Assembly: GCF_005893125.1 (NCBI RefSeq)
Contig: NZ_VCJS01000043.1
Location: 1 to 64,000 of the forward strand
Origin: Nonomuraea basaltis
GTDB lineage: Bacteria > Actinomycetota > Actinomycetes > Streptosporangiales > Streptosporangiaceae
Direction of reading: 5' to 3'
Length of the DNA stretch: 64,000 nt
The notes beneath the pieces are model-generated. The model searched no databases, was not told the DNA's origin, and was given only the letters and a program-made list of their open reading frames with translations. A program made the position numbers and the translations under genes. This document shows positions 34,510 through 42,578 of the stretch, one piece after another (the stretch's first letter is position 1; each line of letters starts with the position of its first letter).

Positions 34510-37080
34510 TTGACAGGGGACCTGCCCGACAAGATGGGGAACCTGCCGGACAAGACCGGGGACCTGCCCGCCAAGCCGCGCCGGCGGCGGAGAAAGGTGC
34601 CATGGGCCGCGTCGGTCTCCGCGGGCCTGGCGGCGGCCGCGGCGAGCGTCCTGGCGGCGTCCGTGGAGTGGGAGATCCCGCCGGTCGCCAAGGTCGGCGT
34701 GACCCTGACGGCGGCCGTCCTCGTGGGACTGGCCACCTGGGCCACCACCGAGTCGCGGCCCAAACGCCCGGCGCTCCGCGAGGCCGGCACCGTCGCGCCC
34801 GACCAGTGGCCGCCCGTCCCCGAGCATTTCACCGGACGCGCCGAGGCCCTCGCCGAGCTGCGCGACGTCTTCTCCGCCCGCCGGAAGGCCTCCGGCCTCA
34901 CCCCGCCGCTCGTCGTCTCCGTGTACGGCCGCGGCGGCGTCGGCAAGTCGGCGCTCGTGACCAGGTTCGGGCAGGAGGTCGCCGACTGGTTCCCCGACGG
35001 CCGGCTCTACGCCGACCTGCGCGGCGGCGTCGACGCCCCCGTACGCCCCGACGAGGTGCTCATCGGCTTCTTACGCGCGCTGGACGTGCGCCTGACCACC
35101 GACCCTGGTGGCCTGGACGAGTTACGCAAACTTTGGCTGACCTGGACCAAGGGCCGCAAGATCCTCATCGGCCTGGACAACGCCCACGACGCCGACCAGG
35201 TCAAACCGCTGATCCCGGCCGAGCCGGGCTGCGCGGTGCTGGTCACCTCCCGCGCGCCGCTGTTCCTCAACGGCACGCACGACACGCGGCTGGGGGTGTT
35301 CAGCGAGGCGCACGGCGTGGAGCTGCTGGCCCGGCTGGCCGGCGGCGCCAGGATCGTCGAGGACCTGGAGTCCGCCAAGGAGATCGTCCGGCTGTGCGAC
35401 TACCTGCCGCTGGCGATCAACATCTGCGGCGGCCGGCTCGCCACCCGGGAGCAGTGGACGCTGCGCGAGATGGCCGGCCGGCTGGCCGACACGCGCCGCC
35501 GCCTCGACCAGCTGGAGCTGGCGCCCACGGTCGACAAGAGCGTGCGCGCGTCGGTGCAGCTCAGCTACGACGACTGCACCGGGATGCAGCGCCGCCTGCT
35601 GCGCCTGCTCAGCTCCCTCACCGCGCCCGACGTGCCTGGCTGGGTGGCCGGCGAGCTGCTCGACATCTCCGGGCTCGACGGCGCCGACCAGCTCGAGGCC
35701 CTCATCGACGCCCAGCTCGCCGAGTGCTCCGGCACCGACCAGACCGGCATCATGCGTTACCGGCTGCACGACCTGGTCAGGGTGTTCGCCGCGGAATTGG
35801 ACGGGCAGGACGAGGCCGAGCGGCGCCGGGCGGCGACCGAACGGGTGCTCTACGGCTACCGCCGCCGCGCCGAGGAGGCGGCCCAGAACCGCTGGCCGCA
35901 GGACTGGAGCCGGGGCGGGCGCCGCGCCAGCGCCGACGGGCAGCTGCGGGCCGGCGACTGGCTCAACGCCGAGCGCCTCTCGCTGCTCGCCATGATCCAC
36001 CTGGCCAGGCAGCTGGAGCTCTGGGAGCTGACGTGGGGGCTGGCCCGGGCGTTCTGCTCGCTGTGCCACTCGCTGCGCGCCTACTGGTCCGACTGGAAGG
36101 CCGTCGCGGAGATCGGCTGCGAGGCCGCCTCGCGGACCGGCGACGGGCGGGCCCTGGCCATCGCGCTGCTCGACAGCGCGTCCGTCCACGGCGGCCTCGG
36201 ATTGCGCGAGCGGGCGCTGGAGGAGGCCGAGCGGGCGCTGGAGATCTTCACCGAGCAGGGCGAGTCGTGGTGGGCGGCCAGGTCGATGCGCACAATCGGG
36301 ATGACGCTGTTCAGCGAGGGCCACCTGGACCGGGCGCAGGACTTCCTCATCGGGGCCATCACCGCGTTCACGGGCGAGGAGGACCTGTGGTGGATGGCCC
36401 GCACCCAGCGCAACCTGGCCGAGATGCGGATGGCCGAGCGGCGGCCCGAGGAGGCCAGGGAGCTGCTCGAGGACGCCCTGGAGATCTTCAAGCGCGAGGG
36501 CAACCGCTACTCCGAGGCCCAGACGCTGCGCGTCTACGGCGAGGTGCTGGCGGCGCAGGCGCGCGGCGAGCACCGGGCGGGCGACCACAAGGTCGCGGCC
36601 AACCTCTTCACCAGGGCGGGGTTCAGCCTGGACCGGGCGGCCGAGATGTTCCGGCAGCGCGGGGAGCTCTGGGAGGAGGCCCGCTGCCTGCGGGCCGCCG
36701 GTGAGGTCGGCGACCCGGCCAACGGGCTGCGCGAGCTCGACTACGTGCGGCGGGCCGAGGAGATCCTGGTCGCCCTGGGGGACTCGTGGGGGGTGGCTCG
36801 CACCGCCGTGTCGGCGGGCCGGGCGCTGGCCCGGCTGGGCCGGATCCAGGAGTCCGAGGAGCAGCTGCGCCGCGCCGTCCACGGGTTCGAGGAGCTGCAG
36901 GACCGGTGGTGGATGGCGATGAGCCTGCGCTACCTGGGCGAGGCGCACCTGGACGCCGGCGGGCGCCTGGCGGCCGTGGCGCCGCTGGAGCAGGCCAGGG
37001 AGATCTACCGGAGCCTCGGCAACGAGGCCGGCATGCGCAGGACCCTGGAGCTGCTCAGACGCGCGGAGTCCTCGGCGTAG
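34510..37080 (+). CDS. Membrane-anchored STAND ATPase (NB-ARC with TPR repeats)
   Basis: The 856-residue protein begins with three copies of a short unit (GDLPDKM GNLPDKT GDLPAKP) and a basic stretch. Two membrane helices follow (AASVSAGLAAAAASVLAAS and VGVTLTAAVLVGLATWATT). A cytoplasmic NB-ARC module comes next: P-loop VYGRGGVGKSALVTRF, Walker B-like KILIGLDNAHD, CAVLVTSRAPL, and winged-helix QLSYDDCTGMQRRLLRLLSS. About 400 residues of TPR-like helical repeats close it. STAND ATPases are signalling switches that oligomerise on a cue sensed by the repeats; some act in antibiotic regulation, others in phage defence. No effector domain is visible besides the membrane helices. The TTG at 34510 has AGGGGG upstream; earlier starts lie inside the hairpin repeats. 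Confidence 0.82.
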   Translation: MTGDLPDKMGNLPDKTGDLPAKPRRRRRKVPWAASVSAGLAAAAASVLAASVEWEIPPVAKVGVTLTAAVLVGLATWATTESRPKRPALREAGTVAPDQWPPVPEHFTGRAEALAELRDVFSARRKASGLTPPLVVSVYGRGGVGKSALVTRFGQEVADWFPDGRLYADLRGGVDAPVRPDEVLIGFLRALDVRLTTDPGGLDELRKLWLTWTKGRKILIGLDNAHDADQVKPLIPAEPGCAVLVTSRAPLFLNGTHDTRLGVFSEAHGVELLARLAGGARIVEDLESAKEIVRLCDYLPLAINICGGRLATREQWTLREMAGRLADTRRRLDQLELAPTVDKSVRASVQLSYDDCTGMQRRLLRLLSSLTAPDVPGWVAGELLDISGLDGADQLEALIDAQLAECSGTDQTGIMRYRLHDLVRVFAAELDGQDEAERRRAATERVLYGYRRRAEEAAQNRWPQDWSRGGRRASADGQLRAGDWLNAERLSLLAMIHLARQLELWELTWGLARAFCSLCHSLRAYWSDWKAVAEIGCEAASRTGDGRALAIALLDSASVHGGLGLRERALEEAERALEIFTEQGESWWAARSMRTIGMTLFSEGHLDRAQDFLIGAITAFTGEEDLWWMARTQRNLAEMRMAERRPEEARELLEDALEIFKREGNRYSEAQTLRVYGEVLAAQARGEHRAGDHKVAANLFTRAGFSLDRAAEMFRQRGELWEEARCLRAAGEVGDPANGLRELDYVRRAEEILVALGDSWGVARTAVSAGRALARLGRIQESEEQLRRAVHGFEELQDRWWMAMSLRYLGEAHLDAGGRLAAVAPLEQAREIYRSLGNEAGMRRTLELLRRAESSA

Positions 37081-37083
37081 CCC

Positions 37084-37956
37084 TCAGGTGAGCGGGGTCC
37101 TGAGCAGCGCCCCCGCCGCCTGCCTGGCCTGGGTGATGCTCTCCTCGAACAGCTTGCGCGCGTGCGCCGCCTGGTCGGCCAGCTCCTTGATGTGCTGGTG
37201 GGCCAGCTGGTCATGAACGGTCTCGGCGATCAGCTGCTGGTACTCCGGGGTCTTGGCGGCCAGCGCCTCCAGTCGTTGGTGCGTCCGGTAGACCTTGTCC
37301 GTCTTGATCACCTGCTTGGCGTACTTCTCCAGGTGGCGTACCCGCTGCGACAGCGACGTCCAGGCGGCGTCCAGCGCGCTCGTGTACGGCCTGAACGCGT
37401 CCTCCATCCCGGGCGGCAGCTCGCGGGGGATGAGCTTGCCGTGCTCGGCGTGCATGGACGACAGCTTGCGCAGCCGCTGGGCGATCTGCCAGACCTCCTC
37501 GGGCAGCGTCACCTGGTTGTCGATGGTGTCGATCAGGCCCGCCCGGTGCACCTTGGAGTTGAGGATCACCTCGACCGCGTTCTGGGCCCGGCGCAACAGC
37601 TGCTGGCAGGGGTAGTCCAGGTCTTCGGCGAGGACGTAGTGGTCGGCGTACGTCTGCGCCAGCCGGAGTCTTCGCTTGGTCGTGCGATATGAGCCGTCCA
37701 GCGCCATCCACCGGAGCAGGACGATCATCCCGATGCCGACACTGGCCACGAAGATGATCGGGACGCGCGTCAGGATGGAAATCAGTAACAGGAAGCCGGG
37801 GAGCACGAACAGGAGGGCGGGGTCGTACGTGGTGTCCATTCGCCTGCCGGATCGAGCCATACGGAGGATGTGCGGGCTCGACCGCAGCTCTACCGAGATC
37901 TCCGGGGGCAGCGATGGATCGATCACCAGCCGTGGAGGCAGAGCTCGTGGATCCAT
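37084..37956 (-). CDS. Membrane protein with long cytoplasmic helical domain
   Basis: The 290-residue product has a Pro-rich N-terminus (MDPRALPPRLVIDPSLPPE). Two adjacent hydrophobic helices form a hairpin (PALLFVLPGFLLLISILTRV and PIIFVASVGIGMIVLLRWMA). About 200 charged helical residues follow, with coiled-coil character (YAKQVIKTDKVYRTHQRLEA, then HIKELADQAAHARKLFEES). No known family is recognised. Its stop lies 3 bp from the convergent STAND ATPase stop, so they are neighbours but not co-transcribed. The start at 37956 lies 64 bp from the divergent phosphatase start. Confidence 0.75.
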   Translation of the reverse strand: MDPRALPPRLVIDPSLPPEISVELRSSPHILRMARSGRRMDTTYDPALLFVLPGFLLLISILTRVPIIFVASVGIGMIVLLRWMALDGSYRTTKRRLRLAQTYADHYVLAEDLDYPCQQLLRRAQNAVEVILNSKVHRAGLIDTIDNQVTLPEEVWQIAQRLRKLSSMHAEHGKLIPRELPPGMEDAFRPYTSALDAAWTSLSQRVRHLEKYAKQVIKTDKVYRTHQRLEALAAKTPEYQQLIAETVHDQLAHQHIKELADQAAHARKLFEESITQARQAAGALLRTPLT

Positions 37957-38020
37957 ACGTTCATGCTGCGTTATAAACCTTGAATCCGCTCATATTTGGC
38001 GGACATATAGGGTCGAGATA

Positions 38021-38812
38021 ATGAGTGACATGACGAGGTGGATCGATCTGGAAGGCGCGGTCAACGCGCGTGACCTGGGCGGGCTCCCTACGCGTGACGG
38101 TGATGTCACCCGACGCGGTCGGATCTTCCGCGCCGACAATCTTCAGGGGCTCACCCCCCGGGACGTGGACCTGCTGGTCGGCGAGCGGGAGCTGCGGCAT
38201 GTCGTGGACCTCCGCTCCAACGCCGAGGTCTCGCTCGAGGGCCCCGGGCCGCTGACCCAGGTGCCCGAGGTGCGGCACCACCATCTGACGCTGTTCGCCG
38301 AGGGTGGCAGGCACACCGACGTCGAGGCCGACAGCATCGACGTGGACCGGGTGCTGCCGTGGGCCGAGCGCCGGCTGGACGAGGAGCTGCGGGTGACCGG
38401 CTTCTACTTCGGCTACCTGCGCGACCGCCCGGACGGCGTGGTGTCCGCCCTGCGCGCGATGGCGTTGAACGACGGGGCGGCGCTGGTGCACTGCGCGGCC
38501 GGCAAGGACCGCACGGGCGTGCTGGTGGCGCTGGCACTCGAGGTGGCGGGCGCCACCCGGGAGGCCATCGTGGCGGACTACGTGGCCACGGGGGAGCGGC
38601 TGGAGCTGATCCTCAAGCGGCTGCGGGAGAGCGACACATACCGCGGAGACCTGGACTCCAGGCCCGCGGACGACCACATGCCCCGGGCGAGGTACATCGA
38701 GCAGTTCCTCGGCGTCCTGGACGACCGCTTCGGCGGCCCGATGGGCTGGCTGGCCCAGCACGGCTGGACGGCCGCCGACACGGCCGCCCTGCACGCCCGC
38801 CTGCGCGACTGA
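38021..38812 (+). CDS. Tyrosine-protein phosphatase (PTP-like, dual-specificity fold)
   Basis: The 263-residue product carries the P-loop VHCAAGKDRTGVLVAL, a CxxxxxR(T/S)G signature with catalytic Cys and Arg; the Lys-Asp in the loop (AAGKDRTG) is typical of the actinobacterial MptpB-like branch. The N-terminal NARDLGGLPTRDG and RGRIFRADNLQGLT are also typical of MptpB relatives. MptpB-like enzymes dephosphorylate protein Tyr and sometimes phosphoinositides. No signal peptide is present. Of two ATGs (38021 and 38030) I take the first, which has a GGGTCGAG purine stretch upstream. No operon partner; the next gene is convergent. Confidence 0.9.
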   Translation: MSDMTRWIDLEGAVNARDLGGLPTRDGDVTRRGRIFRADNLQGLTPRDVDLLVGERELRHVVDLRSNAEVSLEGPGPLTQVPEVRHHHLTLFAEGGRHTDVEADSIDVDRVLPWAERRLDEELRVTGFYFGYLRDRPDGVVSALRAMALNDGAALVHCAAGKDRTGVLVALALEVAGATREAIVADYVATGERLELILKRLRESDTYRGDLDSRPADDHMPRARYIEQFLGVLDDRFGGPMGWLAQHGWTAADTAALHARLRD

Positions 38813-38827
38813 CTTCCTTCGGAGGCC

Positions 38828-38858
38828 CGGGTGCGGCTCCTCGACGGGCCCGCACCCG
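38828..38858. terminator. Hairpin between the phosphatase and oxidoreductase genes
   Basis: CGGGTGCGG (38828-38836) pairs with CCGCACCCG (38850-38858) around a 13-nt loop, between convergent stops at 38812 and 38871. Confidence 0.5.
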
Positions 38859-38870
38859 CAGCCCCGGTGG

Positions 38871-39911
38871 TCAGCTCAGGTGGACGACGATGCGCTGGGT
38901 GGCCGACAGGCGGGCCGCCTCGATGACGGCCAGCGCCTCGATCGCGCTCTCCGGATCCACGGGCGGCGCCGTACCGTCCCGCAGCGCCGCCTCGACCCCC
39001 TTGTAGAAGTCCAGGTACGCCCCCGCCTCGGTGCGCACGACCCGATGCTCATCCTCCGTGCCGACCACGCCCCAGCGCGCCTCCTCATCCTCCCCGAACC
39101 CGGACGAGTCAGGCACGACCCCGCTCCGCAACCGCTCCTCCTGCACGTCCATCCCGTGCTTCACGTACGCGGCCGCCGACCCCAGCACCCGGAACCGCGG
39201 CCCCAGCCGGGCGGCCACGGCGCTCACCCACAGATGAGACCGCGCCCCATCGTCGTGCGTCAGCGCGATGAACGTGTCGTCATCCGAGGCCACCCCGGCA
39301 CGCCTGACGTCGCTCTCGCAGTAGACCTCCCGCACCGGCCCCAGCAACTGCACGGCCTGGTCGACGAGGTGGCTGCCCAGGTCGTACAGCAGCCCGCCGA
39401 CCTCCTCCGCGCCGCCGCTCTCCCGCCAGCCGCCCTTGGGCGCCGGCCGCCACCGCTCGAACCGCGACTCGAACCGCCGTATCTCGCCCAGCGCCCCTTC
39501 ACCGGCCAGCCGCCGCACGGTGAGGAAGTCGCCATCCCACCGCCGATTCTGGAACACGGTCAGCATGACCCCACGTTCCTTGGCCAGCCGCACCAGCTCC
39601 CGCCCTTCCTCGGCGGTCCGGGCGAGCGGCTTGTCGACGACGACAGGCAACCCTTGACCGAGCGCCGCCGCGGCGGTGGCGACATGCGTCCGGTTGGGCG
39701 ACGCGACCACCACGAGATCACACCGCCCCCACAGCTCCCGCACGTCGGCCACGCCCGCAGCGCCGTACTTGGCGCCCACCTCGGCCTGTCGCCCAGGATC
39801 CCTGGTCACGACAGCGGTCAACGACAGCCCCGGAGTGGCACGGATCAGGGGAGCATGAAAGACCGCCCCCGCGACGCCGTATCCGACGAGCCCGACCCGG
39901 ATCTCACTCAT
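38871..39911 (-). CDS. Gfo/Idh/MocA-family NAD(P)-dependent oxidoreductase
   Basis: A 346-residue enzyme with an N-terminal Rossmann fold (RVGLVGYGVAGAVFHAPLIR, GxGxxG type). The conserved EKP-type loop appears as VVVDKPLARTAEEG (catalytic Lys), and the C-terminal beta-sheet domain includes GGLLYDLGSHLVDQAVQLLG, where the conserved Asp/His lie. These enzymes oxidise or reduce sugars, inositols or related alcohols. The VFHAPLI segment and FQNRRWDGDFLTVRRL are typical of a subgroup annotated as generic oxidoreductases; the substrate is not inferable. Single gene; ATG at 39911. Confidence 0.9.
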   Translation of the reverse strand: MSEIRVGLVGYGVAGAVFHAPLIRATPGLSLTAVVTRDPGRQAEVGAKYGAAGVADVRELWGRCDLVVVASPNRTHVATAAAALGQGLPVVVDKPLARTAEEGRELVRLAKERGVMLTVFQNRRWDGDFLTVRRLAGEGALGEIRRFESRFERWRPAPKGGWRESGGAEEVGGLLYDLGSHLVDQAVQLLGPVREVYCESDVRRAGVASDDDTFIALTHDDGARSHLWVSAVAARLGPRFRVLGSAAAYVKHGMDVQEERLRSGVVPDSSGFGEDEEARWGVVGTEDEHRVVRTEAGAYLDFYKGVEAALRDGTAPPVDPESAIEALAVIEAARLSATQRIVVHLS

Positions 39912-40032
39912 CGGCCCAGGCTATCCCTGGCCGGCGCGAAACCACTTGGCCGGCCCACAACGCGCTCCGTAACGGCGCTCAGCCACTGAAGGGCTCAGAG
40001 GCCGTGTTCCTGGAAGGTCCTCAGCCGAAGTA

Positions 40033-40056
40033 CGCCGGGTGGCGGGTCACCCGGCG
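40033..40056 (-). terminator. Hairpin terminator after the PAC2 gene
   Basis: CGCCGGGTG (40033-40041) pairs with CACCCGGCG (40048-40056) around a 6-nt loop, 22 bp beyond the PAC2 stop on the minus strand. Confidence 0.65.
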
Positions 40057-40077
40057 AAGCCGTACGAACTCATGATC

Positions 40078-40986
40078 TTATGGGTTCTGGGGGTCGTCAC
40101 GTTCGGCGAGGAAGCGCTCGAACTGCGCGGCCAGCTCATCGCCCGTGGGCATCGGGGTTGACTCGGCGATGAGGTTCTCGCGGTCGGCGCCGCCTGCGAA
40201 CGCGTCGTACTGCTGCTCCAGCCCGCTGATGGCCGTGGACAGCTCGGAGGAGGCCCTGATCTGCTCCTCGATCTCCGACGTCGTGCGCTGGGCCGCGTCA
40301 TGCAGCTGCTCCATCGGGAACACCAGCCCCGTGCCCCGCGTCACCGCCTCCAGCGCGGTCACGGCGGCGGTCGGGTATTCGGCCTGGGACAGGTAGTGCG
40401 GCACGTGCACCGCGTAGCCCAGCGCGTCGTAACCCTGCGCCCCGAGCCGGAACTCGATCAGCGCCGCGACGCTCCCCGGCACCTGGACCCGCCCGAACGC
40501 GCTCGTCTGCGAATTGATGAGCTCGGGACGGCTGGCGTGCATCGTGATGCCCAGCGGCCGGGTGTGCGGGACCGCCATCGGGATGCCGTGCATCGTCACC
40601 AGCTTGCTCACCCGCAGCCGGTCCATGAGCGCCGCCACCGCCTTGGTGAACAGCTCCCACTCCCGGTCGGGCTCGGGCCCGCTCATCACCAGGAACTGCG
40701 TCCCCGTCGAGTCCTTCATGACGTAAACGGCCAGCTCCGGGCTCTCGCACTCGACCCAGCGGTCGGTGTCGAAGGTCATGATGGGCCGGCGCGACCGGTA
40801 GTCGAGCAGCCGGTCCAGGTCGAATGTCGCCACGACCCGGTGCTCCAGCTCGGCCAGCAGGTGGCCCAGTGCGAGGCGTCCGGCGCCGCCCGCGTCGACG
40901 AAACCGTCGAAGTGGTACAGCAACACCGGATCGAGCAGCTCGGGCGCGTCGTCTGCGAGCTTGTAGAGGTCCTTCGGGTCGAACAC
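40078..40986 (-). CDS. PAC2 family protein (proteasome assembly chaperone-like)
   Basis: The 302-residue product has the PAC2 core: PVLLYHFDGFVDAGGAGRLA near the start, VATFDLDRLLDYRSRRPIMT, FLVMSGPEPDREWELFTKAV, TMHGIPMAVPHTRPLGIT and GYAVHVPHYLSQAEYPTAAV. In eukaryotes and archaea PAC2 proteins chaperone proteasome assembly. Actinobacteria with a 20S proteasome carry such proteins, but their role there is not settled. The C-terminal 70 residues are helical and charged. The ATG at 40986 begins MFDPKDLYKLADDAPEL. It stands alone. Confidence 0.9.
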   Translation of the reverse strand: MFDPKDLYKLADDAPELLDPVLLYHFDGFVDAGGAGRLALGHLLAELEHRVVATFDLDRLLDYRSRRPIMTFDTDRWVECESPELAVYVMKDSTGTQFLVMSGPEPDREWELFTKAVAALMDRLRVSKLVTMHGIPMAVPHTRPLGITMHASRPELINSQTSAFGRVQVPGSVAALIEFRLGAQGYDALGYAVHVPHYLSQAEYPTAAVTALEAVTRGTGLVFPMEQLHDAAQRTTSEIEEQIRASSELSTAISGLEQQYDAFAGGADRENLIAESTPMPTGDELAAQFERFLAERDDPQNP

Positions 40987-41107
40987 GGTTGGACAGCCTT
41001 TCCCTAGGTACTCTTCAACAGAACCTACGGCGGGTCAGAACGATTCCGCGCCTCCGGCTGGCCGGAACGATTCCGTGGACGGAACCCTATCGAGGCACAA
41101 CGGGTGC

Positions 41108-41501
41108 ATGGACGGGGACCCGGAGCTGGAAGAGTTCGCCACCAGGATGTTCGACCTGGCGCGGGCGGGCGACACCGAGACGCTGCGGGCGTACGTGGAG
41201 GCCGGGGTTCCGGTCAACCTGACCAACGGCAAAGGTGACACTTTGCTGATGCCGACGGCTTATTTACGGTCACGCTGAGACCGTCCGCACGCTTGTAACA
41301 TGCGGGGCCGATGTCGACCGCGCCAACGATCGTGGACAGGCACCGCTCGCCGGTGCCGTGTTCAAGAAGGAGTCTGCCGTGGTCAGAGCGTTGCTGGACG
41401 CGGGTGCCGATCCGAGCGCCGGAACGCCGTCCGCGATGGACACGGCATAAATGTTCGCAAATGACCAGTTTATCCAGTGGTTCTCGCAAAGCGACTCATA
41501 G
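41108..41501 (+). pseudogene. Ankyrin-repeat protein pseudogene (frameshift and nonsense mutation)
   Basis: The ATG at 41108 opens MDGDPELEEFATRMFDLARA and runs through GVPVNLTNGKGDTLLM, the first ankyrin repeat, then stops at 41278 after a frame change. In the +1 frame, from about 41262, the text continues naturally as GHAETVRTLVTCGADVDRAN, DRGQAPLAGAVFKKESAVVR and ALLDAGADPSAGTPSAMDTA. It then meets TAA at 41448, after which the same frame gives MFANDQFIQWFSQSDS before TAG at 41501. Ankyrin consensus is restored across both lesions, so one gene of about 130 codons has suffered a single-base shift near 41262 and an in-frame stop. The region after 41440 is also unusually AT-rich for this chromosome. 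Confidence 0.8.
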
Positions 41502-41535
41502 TGCGAAATAAGCATTAAAGGCACCGAAGTGTCGA

Positions 41536-42576
41536 GTGTGGCCTTTCGAACAGTCCATCGTCATGCTGGATGGCGTGGCTACTTCTGCGCACTCCTTCAG
41601 TAGGCGACCACTCCACATCCCTCCACTGCCATGCCCGTTCCCCAGTGAGGTCAATGAGCATGCCACGGAGGTCGACCCGGAGAGCCACACATGGCTGGCC
41701 GCCTCAAAAATGCTCACCGGCGCCGCGACGATCGAACACTTCCGGCGCTCCAAGATCGGCCTGCTCGCGGCCCGGACCAACCCCACCGTGCCCCGTGACA
41801 GCCTCCGGCTGATCAACGACTGGTACAACTGGCTCTTCGCGTTCGACGACGCGTTCTGCGAGGGCGAGCTGATGGGACATCGGGCCTCCGCACTGGCCCA
41901 CGCCCTGCCGCCGCTCCTCGAGATCCTCGACGGCCGCGGTGACCCGGACGACACCGACCCGTTCGGCCTCGCGCTCCACGAGCTTCTCCACCGCATCTCC
42001 GAGGCCGCCACACCCGCGCAGGTGGACCGGTGGCGGATCACGGTGAAGGAGTACCTGTTCGCCCAGATCTGGGAGGCCGCCAACCGCGAGGTCGACCTGA
42101 TCCCCACCCCCGCGGACTACGTGCTGATGCGCCGCATCACCGGGGCCACGTACACCTGCTTCGCCCTCATCGACGCCGGCGGCGGCTACCGGCTCGAGGC
42201 GGAGGAGTGGCATCACCCTGACGTCCGCATGCTCTCCGACCTGGCGTGCGACCTCATCGGGTGGGACAACGACCTGCTCTCCTACGCCAAGGAGTGCCGT
42301 AACGACAAGGCCCGGCACAACCTCGTCACCGTGCTGGCCACGCACAAGTCCCTCTCGCTCCAGGAGGCCCTGCTCGAGGTCTCCCAGATGCACAACGACG
42401 CGATCGCCGCGTTCATCGACCGGCGCGCGGCACTCGACCGCTGGGCCACCCTGCCGGTCCGCAAATACGTACGCGGTCTCGAACACTGGGTCCGCGGGCA
42501 CATCGAATTCTCGCTTGCCAGCGCTCGTTACGTGGGCGCGTGGCCCGACGACACCCGCTGGCCTCAAGCTGTCTGA
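41536..42576 (+). CDS. Class I terpene synthase
   Basis: The 346-residue product is a typical bacterial terpene cyclase. The Asp-rich metal-binding motif is DDAFCE around 105-110 (LFAFDDAFCEGELM). The NSE triad is NDLLSYAKE around 234-242 (DLIGWDNDLLSYAKE), and the C-terminal ARY (SLASARY) corresponds to the family RY pair that contacts pyrophosphate. It should cyclise a linear prenyl diphosphate, most likely farnesyl or geranyl diphosphate; the product cannot be predicted. The N-terminus PLHIPPLPCPFPSEVNEHA is characteristic. The start is the GTG at 41536, or possibly the ATG at 41563; neither has a strong ribosome-binding site. No prenyltransferase or adjacent P450 is present; the nearest P450 is 12 kb away. 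Confidence 0.9.
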   Translation: MWPFEQSIVMLDGVATSAHSFSRRPLHIPPLPCPFPSEVNEHATEVDPESHTWLAASKMLTGAATIEHFRRSKIGLLAARTNPTVPRDSLRLINDWYNWLFAFDDAFCEGELMGHRASALAHALPPLLEILDGRGDPDDTDPFGLALHELLHRISEAATPAQVDRWRITVKEYLFAQIWEAANREVDLIPTPADYVLMRRITGATYTCFALIDAGGGYRLEAEEWHHPDVRMLSDLACDLIGWDNDLLSYAKECRNDKARHNLVTVLATHKSLSLQEALLEVSQMHNDAIAAFIDRRAALDRWATLPVRKYVRGLEHWVRGHIEFSLASARYVGAWPDDTRWPQAV

Positions 42577-42578
42577 GG

